A stretch of DNA of 64,000 nucleotides from Nodularia spumigena CCY9414. Lineage in GTDB: Bacteria; Cyanobacteriota; Cyanobacteriia; Cyanobacteriales; Nostocaceae. The notes beneath the pieces were generated by a model. The model had not been told where the DNA came from, made no database searches, and was given only the letters and a program-made list of their open reading frames with translations. Numbering within the stretch: position 1 is the first letter of the stretch; the number at the start of each line of letters is the position of its first letter. The translations under genes were made by a program, and so were the position numbers. This document shows, piece after piece, positions 43,350 through 51,158 of this stretch. The stretch is from positions 5,398,272 to 5,462,271 of the forward strand of contig NZ_CP007203.1 of the NCBI RefSeq assembly GCF_000340565.2, read 5' to 3'.

Positions 43350-43613
43350 ATGGCTGGTGGCGAGTCTCAGACCCCTGTTAGTCTGTCAGACAGAGAACTG
43401 CAAATTATCGACTTAGTGGCCGCTGGCTTAACTAACCAAGATATTGCAGTCAAACTGGAGATTAGCAAACGCACAGTTGATAACCATATCAGCAATATTC
43501 TCACCAAAACCCAAACCGAAAACCGAGTAGCTCTCGTCCGTTGGGCATTGCAGTGGGGTAAAATTTGCCTAGATGAAGTTAATTGCTGTGTCCTACCCAT
43601 CAAGAACGATTAG
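43350..43613 (+). CDS. pedR: LuxR-type redox-responsive regulator, PedR-like
   Basis: 87 residues, essentially a lone LuxR/GerE helix-turn-helix: LSDRELQIIDLVAAGLTNQD, ISKRTVDNHISNILTKT. No receiver domain. Size, sequence and the cysteine-bearing tail (KICLDEVNCCVLP) match PedR of Synechocystis (Ssl0564), which senses photosynthetic electron transport through thioredoxin-dependent disulfide formation at a C-terminal cysteine. ATG at 43350. A hairpin terminator follows. Confidence 0.82.
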   Translation: MAGGESQTPVSLSDRELQIIDLVAAGLTNQDIAVKLEISKRTVDNHISNILTKTQTENRVALVRWALQWGKICLDEVNCCVLPIKND

Positions 43614-43623
43614 ATAAATTGTT

Positions 43624-43659
43624 GGCGTGTACTAATTGTTCTGCTCACGCCTTTATTTT
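43624..43659 (+). terminator. Probable terminator after pedR
   Basis: GGCGTG (43624-43629) pairs with CACGCC (43646-43651), followed by TTTATTTT; the loop is 16 bases. Confidence 0.55.
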
Positions 43660-43797
43660 CAGGTGAATCTCTAGCGTAAATTCTGATCCGCATCTAAATC
43701 AAGCAGTCATCAACAAAAATTTGCAACAATCCCCAGCCTCAAGCGTTACATTAATTAAATCTATGTTGCTCCATCAGCTAAAAGAGCAGTTTTTTTT

Positions 43798-44427
43798 ATG
43801 AATACTTCAACCTCTGTTGATTTTTTTAGTTTTGATTTGACCGCACCGCAACCAACACAAGACGCTGATTTACTCAGACAGCTATCATTCATCCCAGGAT
43901 TAAAAGAAATTATCCTGCTGCGACAAGTTCACGCCCTAGAACACGCTACTGTTTGGGTTTTGAGTGAAGCCAACAGCGCTTATACACCTAGTAGACCCAC
44001 AAAAGTACAAGTAGATAACGAACTCTTAGGCGGTTTATCCACAGAACAAGGATTTTACCTTTATGGTGAAGTAAATATCAGTGACTTGCGGCGCGCGGTA
44101 ACACTAGGCTTAAATCGTCTCATCAATGGTGAATGGGATTTAGCTGTTCATCCCCGGTGTGGCACAAATGCCTCAGTAGCCATGCTGTTAACAGCCGGAC
44201 TAGCTGTCAGTGTCAATCTACTACTACCATTCCGACCAATTGAGCAATTAATTGGCTTAGGAATAGCAGCCACCACAGCCGCAGAACTCGCACCTGATTT
44301 AGGTTCCATAGCCCAGCGCTACCTCACCACCGCCATTCCCTTTAACCTAGTAATTGAAAATATTACCCTGACTCGTGACCTTTGGGGACGACAGGGACAT
44401 TTTGTCAAAGTCAGTTGGCGAGATTAA
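43798..44427 (+). CDS. DUF6391 family membrane protein
   Basis: 209 residues. A conserved HALEHATVWVL block (residues about 44-54) and HPRCGTNASVAML (about 119-131) are the marks of this cyanobacterial family; two hydrophobic stretches follow (LLTAGLAVSVNLLLPF, IGLGIAATTAAELAPDL). Paired histidines and a cysteine could bind metal, but no activity is established. ATG at 43798 directly follows a T7 run with no clear Shine-Dalgarno. Confidence 0.7.
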   Translation: MNTSTSVDFFSFDLTAPQPTQDADLLRQLSFIPGLKEIILLRQVHALEHATVWVLSEANSAYTPSRPTKVQVDNELLGGLSTEQGFYLYGEVNISDLRRAVTLGLNRLINGEWDLAVHPRCGTNASVAMLLTAGLAVSVNLLLPFRPIEQLIGLGIAATTAAELAPDLGSIAQRYLTTAIPFNLVIENITLTRDLWGRQGHFVKVSWRD

Positions 44428-44521
44428 ACAATTCAAAATTTAACCCCGATTCCAATACAAGCTACCTGTAGACTTAGGTGTATTATGAGTTCCTTGAGTT
44501 TCTGATTACAAAAATATTTTC

Positions 44522-45517
44522 ATGAGAAAGCTTTACTTTTTAGTTCCAGGAACATACGGCAAATTTGCCTGCGGTGGACTTTGGGCGGAATTAAAAACAG
44601 TTAAACTCGCGCAGCAAATCTGTAGTGCTGATGTCGTCACTTATCGCCAAAGAGAAACAGACCAACTGTTTATTGATGATTTGCTGACAGCAGAAAATTT
44701 AGATGCGGCAATATTTGTGATTAGCTGGGGATTTGATATCGCTCAACTAGCTGCTAAACTCAAGCAATATCACGTTATCTACCATGCCCATAGTGCAGGT
44801 TACAAATTTCGCCTCCCTGGGAGTATTCCCATTATCACAGTTAGCCGCAACACAATGGGATATTGGGGGCAGAAATCTCCTAATTCTCTAATTTATTATT
44901 TGCCCAATCAAATTAGTAACGAATTTAAAAATTTACATCTGGACAGAGATATTGATGTTTTAGTTCAAGCCCGAAAATCTTCAGAATATTTAATCCAAGA
45001 ATTAATTCCGGCTTTGCAGCAACAGTGTAAACTAAAATTAGTTGATTCTTATGTAGAAGATTTACCTGGGCTATTTAATCAGGCGAAGATTTACCTGTAT
45101 GACTCCGCCGAATATTGGGCGCAACAGCTTGTTAGTGAAGGCTTTGGACTACAACCAATGGAAGCCCTTGCTTGTGGCTGTCAGGTGTTTTCCAGTGTCA
45201 ACGGTGGACTGTCAGATTATTTAGATCCTGGATTTAATTGCTATAAAATCGCCGGATACTCAAAAGAGTATGATGTGCAACGTGTGATTAAGGCGCTGAG
45301 ATATTCACAAACTATCCAATTACCAGAAGAGTTTTTTGCCGAGTATCGAACTGAAAATATTATCCAACGATTCCAAGTTATTTTGGCGGAATTAAACGAA
45401 TTTTTTGACCACAAAATCGACTTTTCACACAATATTCAGGATTTGTCGAAAACTCGTGTGGCTAAACTACGCATTCAGAGTATATACAAAAAAGTCAGAC
45501 AGAAATACTTTGAGTAA
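44522..45517 (+). CDS. Glycosyltransferase family 1 protein
   Basis: 331 residues. GT-B type: N-terminal YFLVPGTYGKFACGGLWAEL, then VIYHAHSAGYKF and ITVSRNT, and a C-terminal donor domain with VSEGFGLQPMEALACGCQVF, the E-x7-E signature of retaining GT1/GT4 enzymes, and GGLSDYLDPGFN. Acceptor unknown. Stands alone after the DUF6391 gene (about 95 bases), on the same strand. Confidence 0.85.
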   Translation: MRKLYFLVPGTYGKFACGGLWAELKTVKLAQQICSADVVTYRQRETDQLFIDDLLTAENLDAAIFVISWGFDIAQLAAKLKQYHVIYHAHSAGYKFRLPGSIPIITVSRNTMGYWGQKSPNSLIYYLPNQISNEFKNLHLDRDIDVLVQARKSSEYLIQELIPALQQQCKLKLVDSYVEDLPGLFNQAKIYLYDSAEYWAQQLVSEGFGLQPMEALACGCQVFSSVNGGLSDYLDPGFNCYKIAGYSKEYDVQRVIKALRYSQTIQLPEEFFAEYRTENIIQRFQVILAELNEFFDHKIDFSHNIQDLSKTRVAKLRIQSIYKKVRQKYFE

Positions 45518-46022
45518 TTTTTGCCATCAGTATCCCTAATTATTCAGGTTTATTCTCATTTTAGCATATACCTAATATAAAATAATGTGTAGTACAATGC
45601 GATAATCCATAAATGTGATCTCGGCTTACCTAGATTGCCATAGACATTTGGTGAAAAAGAATGTAAAGACGTTCCATGCGTCTCTACAAGGGAAGGGGTG
45701 GGAAAATTTCTATCTAATCATTAGATTTATTTATCATCAAAAACCAAATAAACAGATTTTTTTAATGTTAAAGTAGTCTGGTATACATTTATTATAAATA
45801 ACTCTATTTTGTATCCTCAGTTTGTCTCAAGCTTAACTGAATTGCCCTCTAAATTATTAGCTTATATAAGTTATCTTTAATTCTCCCCACCAACTGGCTG
45901 TTACGAAAACTGTAACAGTATCAAGTTTTGTCTGTTCTCAATGCAATAGTAAACAAACGAAACATAATTTAGCGTCAATTCTGTATAGACAGCTAAAAAC
46001 GTTGGGCAAACGAGGTAGCAGC
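45518..46022. other. Intergenic region upstream of the serpin gene
   Basis: About 500 AT-rich bases. A hairpin GTAAAGACG / CGTCTCTAC at 45663-45687 belongs to a dispersed repeat type and may terminate the glycosyltransferase transcript. A second inverted pair, TGTTAC...GTAACA (about 45899-45917), lies about 120 bases before the serpin start and could be an operator. No gene seen. Confidence 0.5.
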
Positions 46023-47351
46023 ATGAATCGGCAGAAACTAAGTGGTGTGGAAAAAAAATTCCTACAAAGACGTTATGGTGTGAGTCTAGGAAGACGCTAC
46101 GTTTTAGCAGCAGCTAGTGTTGTTCTGTTCGGTGTATTAGGGTGTTCTCAGGTTAGTGGAAATACAAATTCCCTGACACAATCTGAGCAACCCTATTCAG
46201 AGACTCGCTTGCCAAAAAAAACCTTAATTTCTGATGCCAAACTCGTGGATGCTAATAATAAATTTGGCTTCAAACTGTTTTCAGAAATTTGGAAAAATCA
46301 CAGTAGTCAAGATAACATTTTTGTTTCTCCTTCAAGTGTAGCGATCGCTCTGGCAATGGTATATAATGGAGCCAGTGGTTCTACTCAACAAGCAATGGCT
46401 AAAACCCTAGAATTACAGGGGATGAGTCTACCAGAAATTAACTCTGCTTACGCCACATTAAAAGAGTTACTAGAAAATCCTGATCCGCAAGTGCAATTGA
46501 CTATTGCTAACTCCCTATGGGCAAATCAAGAAGCTACTTTGCAGCCGAATTTTCTCCAAAGCACCCAGGACTTCTACAAAGCCAAGGTCACGAATTTAGA
46601 CTTTAAAGATGCTGCATCTGCCAATACTATCAATGAATGGGTTAAAGACAGTACCCGTGGAAAAATCAACAAAATAGTTGAAAAAATTGAACCTGATCAG
46701 GTATTGTTTCTGATTAACGCCATATATTTTAAAGGAAAATGGAGCAATCAGTTTGATAAATCACAAACTGCCAAACATCCTTTTACATCAATATCTGGGG
46801 AACAGAAGCAACACCCGATGATGTCGCAAACTGGCGAATATAGATACTATGAAAACGACCAGTTTCAGGCGGTGAGTTTACCTTATGGCGAAGATGGCAA
46901 AGTCAGCTTTTATATCTTTTTACCCAAAGAGGAATCTAACCTGCAAACCTTTTCTGAAAACTTGAATTTTGATAACTGGGAAAAATGGCTGTCTCAGTTT
47001 AGAAATCGAGATGGATTTATTCGCTTACCCCGCTTCAAAACCGACTATGATGTCACACTCAATGATGCACTAAAAGCTTTAGGTATGGCAGAAGCTTTTA
47101 CCAATCAAGCCAACTTTTCCGGGATGGGAAAAAATCTCAAGATTAGTGAAGTAAAACATAAAACATTTGTTGAGGTAAACGAAGAAGGTACAGAAGCCGC
47201 AGCCGCAACATCAGTAGGAATGGTACCAACATCTTTTAGAGAAAAACCAGAACCTTTCCGCATGATTGTTGACCGTCCTTTTTTCTCTGTGATTCGAGAT
47301 AATCAAACAGGCAGCATTTTGTTTATGGGTTCCATTACTGACCCACAGTAG
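46023..47351 (+). CDS. Serpin-family protease inhibitor lipoprotein
   Basis: 442 residues from ATG 46023, preceded by GAGG; a start at 46002 would add seven. Signal with GRRYVLAA (Tat-like) and lipobox LGC at Cys41, so predicted membrane-anchored outside the cytoplasm. The serpin fold spans about 75-442: NIFVSPSSVAIALAMVYNGA, FLINAIYFKGKWSNQFD, VSLPYGEDGKVSFYIFLPKE, the hinge VEVNEEGTEAAAATSVG and FRMIVDRPFFSVIRDNQT. The alanine-rich hinge predicts an inhibitory serpin. Aligning the loop to alpha-1-antitrypsin places P1-P1' at Thr-Ser in MVPTSF. Target protease unknown. Confidence 0.92.
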   Translation: MNRQKLSGVEKKFLQRRYGVSLGRRYVLAAASVVLFGVLGCSQVSGNTNSLTQSEQPYSETRLPKKTLISDAKLVDANNKFGFKLFSEIWKNHSSQDNIFVSPSSVAIALAMVYNGASGSTQQAMAKTLELQGMSLPEINSAYATLKELLENPDPQVQLTIANSLWANQEATLQPNFLQSTQDFYKAKVTNLDFKDAASANTINEWVKDSTRGKINKIVEKIEPDQVLFLINAIYFKGKWSNQFDKSQTAKHPFTSISGEQKQHPMMSQTGEYRYYENDQFQAVSLPYGEDGKVSFYIFLPKEESNLQTFSENLNFDNWEKWLSQFRNRDGFIRLPRFKTDYDVTLNDALKALGMAEAFTNQANFSGMGKNLKISEVKHKTFVEVNEEGTEAAAATSVGMVPTSFREKPEPFRMIVDRPFFSVIRDNQTGSILFMGSITDPQ

Positions 47352-47473
47352 TAAGCTTTTTGCTTTTGACCTTATTTTGGGTCAGGGCTTTACGACTAGG
47401 CTCAGGCTCAACTTTTGACTTTTGACTTTTGACTTTTGAATTGGAGCAAAGCGACTTGACTTCCCCTAGGGGT

Positions 47474-47577
47474 CTAGTACAGTACGGCGTAAATAGGACA
47501 ACCATTTAAAATCAATCAAAAGCCTATAAAGTCAGACTTTTGACTTTTGACTTTTGACTTCCGCCTTGCGGTACTAG
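47474..47577. repeat. 104-bp element with CTAGTAC ends and TTTTGAC repeats, copy 2
   Basis: CTAGTACAGTACGGCGTAAA to TTGCGGTACTAG. Same family as 22246-22356 with fewer TTTTGAC heptamers. Its terminal TACTAG supplies the stop codon of the permease gene on the minus strand. Confidence 0.85.
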
Positions 47578-48734
47578 GGTAATGTCGGTTCGGAAACATT
47601 GAGAGGATTGTGTGGTTCAGGTGGTGGTGATTTTTCTGTAACAACGGGTGCGGGTTTCTCTTCAGCGTCACCGTTCAACCCTTGAGGACGCAAGGCGGTT
47701 AAAGCCGTCTTGATAATTACAGCAGTAGGTACTGCGACAATTACCCCTAAAAGTCCACCAACTCTCGCCCCTGTGAGAACTGAAATTAGTATCCAAACTG
47801 GGTTTAAACCAGTAAAGTTACCTAAAATTCGGGGTGCAATTAAGTTTTCTAAAATTTGCTGCACGATGACGGCGGCGATTAAAACTTTGACTCCCATAGA
47901 AAAATCTTGCAGCGCCACTAGGGAGGTAGTCAGGGCTATACCTACCGAACCACCAAAGGGAACCAGGGCCATGATGCCAATAGTTAAGCCAAACAACAGC
48001 CCAAATGGCACTTTCAGCCACAAAAACGTGGGAATTAGGGCTGATGCCATACAGGTAGATAATATCAGTTGGGTGATGAAAAAGTTTTGAAAACTGAGGC
48101 GGACTGTTTTAGAGAAAGGGGCGCGAAATCTCGTAGGTAGCCATTCTACTAAACTCTGCCAGAGTTCACCGCCATGCTGCAAAAGATAGAAAGTTAAAAC
48201 CATTGTTAAGAGAAAATCTAACAGGCTGGTGAATGTCACCACTGCGAGATTTAATACTTGTCCGGCGATCGCTTGTAATTGACTTTTAACGCGATCGTTA
48301 ATTTGGACTACCAGAGCATCAAGGTTAATTGGTAAGTTCAGGGTTTCTGCTTTCTGATTTAACATCATTAACTGAGAACGTCCAGAGTCGATTAACTCTG
48401 GTAATCGCGCCACCAATTGCTGGGCTTGGGTGAGGGCTAGGGGAAACAGGGTGACACCCAGGGCTAATAGTATGGATAAGGCGATTAAAAAGACTAAAAT
48501 GGCAACTTGTTCTCGCCTAGCACCCTGACGCTCCATCCAGCTGACGGGATAGTTGAGCAGAAATGCTAAAACTGAGGCTCCAACTAAAATCACTATTAGG
48601 GAGTGGAAATAATGGAAAATTGCCGAAATCGCCCAACCATTGAGAACTAAAAGTGGGGCGCATAAAGCGATCGCCCCAATGCGCGCTATGGGTGTAAATG
48701 TTTGCCACCAGTTGAGTAGCTTGCGTGTCTGCAT
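47574..48734 (-). CDS. AI-2E family permease
   Basis: 386 residues, about eight membrane helices in the PF01594 arrangement: N-terminal pair (IGAIALCAPLLVLNGWAIS, FHSLIVILVGASVLAFLLNY), a long amphipathic periplasmic/cytosolic helix region, then helices including LLDFLLTMVLTFYLLQHGG, LFGLTIGIMALVPFGGSVG and VIVQQILENLIAPRILG. The family includes the TqsA autoinducer exporter and Na+/H+ antiporters; substrate not predictable here. The proline-rich C-terminus ends at a TAG inside a MITE-like repeat, so the tail may be truncated or extended relative to relatives. Confidence 0.88.
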   Translation of the reverse strand: MQTRKLLNWWQTFTPIARIGAIALCAPLLVLNGWAISAIFHYFHSLIVILVGASVLAFLLNYPVSWMERQGARREQVAILVFLIALSILLALGVTLFPLALTQAQQLVARLPELIDSGRSQLMMLNQKAETLNLPINLDALVVQINDRVKSQLQAIAGQVLNLAVVTFTSLLDFLLTMVLTFYLLQHGGELWQSLVEWLPTRFRAPFSKTVRLSFQNFFITQLILSTCMASALIPTFLWLKVPFGLLFGLTIGIMALVPFGGSVGIALTTSLVALQDFSMGVKVLIAAVIVQQILENLIAPRILGNFTGLNPVWILISVLTGARVGGLLGVIVAVPTAVIIKTALTALRPQGLNGDAEEKPAPVVTEKSPPPEPHNPLNVSEPTLP

Positions 48735-48937
48735 TTTTAGCCGATTGCGGGATATAACTGATTGACACTCTCCGGCCTCAAGACGCGGAGATTATTGGTT
48801 CAACGAGTCCACTTAAACTAGACTCCTTACGGGATCTCGCACAGAGGTGGTTGTCTCCCCAAGCTATAAAAAGTTTGTCTATAGCTTATTATCTCTAACT
48901 ACATCATCCTATTTCATCTAGTAAATAGCTTACTCTC

Positions 48938-49330
48938 ATGAAAAATCTTGAAGCAATTGAAGATTCCCAGTACACTCAAGACACAGCTACTTCTAAGAAA
49001 CAGTTGTTTTTGTATTTAATTCCAGTATTGGGCTTTTTCCCATCCTTGTGGACTCTCTATCGCCGCCAAGGAACACGGGAACAACTGGTTGTGAGTCGTC
49101 TGTCTATTACTTTGGCATTCACTTGGCTGTTGGGGTATTCTTTGTTAGCAACTGGGGCCGCGACTTCAGAATTTTTCACATTGCGGATGTTAATCCTCAA
49201 TAGCTTTTTAACATCTGGTTACTTTTTGGTCAGTGTTTGGCTAATTATTCGACTTATTCAGGGGAAATCTCACCGTTTATCAGGGTTCAGTCGTTTTGCC
49301 GAGCGAGTATTGGGCAAGTATTTGTCTTAA
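48938..49330 (+). CDS. Small cyanobacterial membrane protein, unknown function
   Basis: 130 residues with three hydrophobic helices (LFLYLIPVLGFFPSLWTLY, LAFTWLLGYSLLATGA, LTSGYFLVSVWLIIRLI), and a charged N-terminus. No named domain recognised. It lies upstream of an LCP-family gene on the same strand (about 285 bases away), a pairing that suggests an envelope-related role, but this is inference. Confidence 0.65.
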   Translation: MKNLEAIEDSQYTQDTATSKKQLFLYLIPVLGFFPSLWTLYRRQGTREQLVVSRLSITLAFTWLLGYSLLATGAATSEFFTLRMLILNSFLTSGYFLVSVWLIIRLIQGKSHRLSGFSRFAERVLGKYLS

Positions 49331-49615
49331 TTTATGCAAATAATTCATTGTTTGGGAGTAATTTTACTGGATTTTGGCAAAATTGCAGATCATCCCCTTT
49401 CAGGTTTGGTAAAACTAACTTATTGTTGTCATACTTCAATTAATTATCTCCGGATTTGCCACAAAGAATGAGAAATCCTGCTATAAGTGTTGTGGTTAAC
49501 ATAACAGTAAGAAGTGAGCAAGGTTCATGAAAAATTAACTTGGATGAGTTAATTAGGTTGCATATTAATTAGTCGGAAAATTTACCGAGTTTGATCAGTA
49601 AGTGTGAGGAAGTCT

Positions 49616-51028
49616 GTGACCAGTCAAAGAACTTCGGCGAAACAAAACCAATTAGCTAAAGCCCTCAAATCGAAAAAGAAAAATTTCTACAACACTAAGT
49701 CTGGACGTTGGCTATTGTTCTGGCTGGGTATGAGTGGAATTGCAATGGTGTCAGCAACAGCAGGGGCGCTGTTAGCCGTTTCTTTGACCAGTACCCCATT
49801 GCAGCAAGCAGAGTTAAGTCCCCAAGAAGAGGCGGTTTTTGATAGCGATCGCATCTCTGGGGGTGGGTTACGATTCTCAGAATTAACTCGCCCCGTTAAT
49901 CTCTTGGTTATGGGGATGAGCGTACTCCCATCTGATATTAACAATCCTCCCTCGGAAATTCAGAATCTTGGCTATGAACCCCAGGTAAACTCTTTTGATG
50001 GGCTGGCTGATGTCATGATTTTAATCAAATTTGATCCAGCCACAAACAAAATAGCCATGCTCTCAATTCCCAGAGACACTCGTACAGAAGTCATTGGCTA
50101 TGGAGTCAAAAAACTGAATGCGGCTAATGTTGATGGGGGGCCAGCTTTAACTGCTCAAAGCATCAGTAATCTCCTGGGTGATGTCGCAATTGATCGCTAT
50201 ATCAGGATTAATGTTCTGGGTGTTGGTAAACTGATTGATGCTTTGGGTGGGGTGAAAGTACACGTTCCCAAAGATCTAAAATACCAAGATGATTCCCAAC
50301 ACCTATATATCAATTTAAAGGCAGGTGAACAGCATCTCGACGGCGATCAGGCTTTACAACTATTACGCTTTCGCCATGATGAACTTGGAGATATTGGTCG
50401 GGTACAACGTCAACAAATGGTCATCCGAGCGTTGATAGATCAAACTCTTAACCCTGTAACAGTAGCCCAATTACCCAACATTCTCAATGTAGTTAAAGAC
50501 AATATTGATACTAACTTAACAATTGAAGAATTATTAGCTCTAGCAGGTTTTGGCGTGCGAACAAACCGTGCCAATATGCATATGTTCATGTTACCAGGTC
50601 GCTTTAGCCAACAAGATGAATATATTGCTAGCTATTGGATACCAAACAGAACTGGTATTTCTAGAATGATGTCTCAACACTTTGGTGTGGAATTAACTCG
50701 TGAACTGAGAGAGGTAAATTCCCGGTCTTTGCGAGTATACATTCAAGATAGTACAGGTAGCGATCGCTCTGAACTAATTCCTTTGGTCAGAAATTTACAA
50801 GCATCTGGATATGGCAAAATCCAGATATCTAAACCTTGGCATGAAACTTTAGCCGTAACTAAAATCATCGCCCAGCAAGGAGACGGTGAAAATGCCGAGT
50901 TAATTCGCAATACTTTAGGATTTGGGGAAGTGCTACTCGAAAGCACTGGGATTATTGATTCTGATGTTACTATCCAACTAGGTCAGGATTGGATACAACA
51001 AAAAAGTTTCTTTGAACCGACTTATTAA
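49616..51028 (+). CDS. LytR-CpsA-Psr (LCP) family protein
   Basis: 470 residues from GTG 49616, which has GAGGA about 5 bases upstream; a GTG at 49604 is possible. Single N-terminal membrane helix (about 35-55), then the LCP catalytic domain (about 95-270): LLVMGMS, DVMILIKFDPATNKIAMLSI, PRDTRTEV with conserved arginine, and LLRFRHDELGDIGRVQRQQ. The C-terminal LytR_C domain (about 360-455) is present. LCP enzymes transfer undecaprenyl-linked polymers onto peptidoglycan or other wall glycans. A strong terminator follows. Confidence 0.92.
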   Translation: MTSQRTSAKQNQLAKALKSKKKNFYNTKSGRWLLFWLGMSGIAMVSATAGALLAVSLTSTPLQQAELSPQEEAVFDSDRISGGGLRFSELTRPVNLLVMGMSVLPSDINNPPSEIQNLGYEPQVNSFDGLADVMILIKFDPATNKIAMLSIPRDTRTEVIGYGVKKLNAANVDGGPALTAQSISNLLGDVAIDRYIRINVLGVGKLIDALGGVKVHVPKDLKYQDDSQHLYINLKAGEQHLDGDQALQLLRFRHDELGDIGRVQRQQMVIRALIDQTLNPVTVAQLPNILNVVKDNIDTNLTIEELLALAGFGVRTNRANMHMFMLPGRFSQQDEYIASYWIPNRTGISRMMSQHFGVELTRELREVNSRSLRVYIQDSTGSDRSELIPLVRNLQASGYGKIQISKPWHETLAVTKIIAQQGDGENAELIRNTLGFGEVLLESTGIIDSDVTIQLGQDWIQQKSFFEPTY

Positions 51029-51063
51029 AACTTATCCCTTCGCGGAAAGACTTCCTAGAAATC

Positions 51064-51091
51064 AAAAGTGCTGAACACTCAGCACTTTTTT
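51064..51091 (+). terminator. Rho-independent terminator after the LCP gene
   Basis: AAAAGTGCTGA (51064-51074), loop ACAC, TCAGCACTTTT (51079-51089), then T residues. Confidence 0.9.
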
Positions 51092-51158
51092 GTGAAAGGT
51101 TTACTTTAACTGAAAATTTTCATAAAATAATTTTATTACCAGATTCGCAGAATTATCA

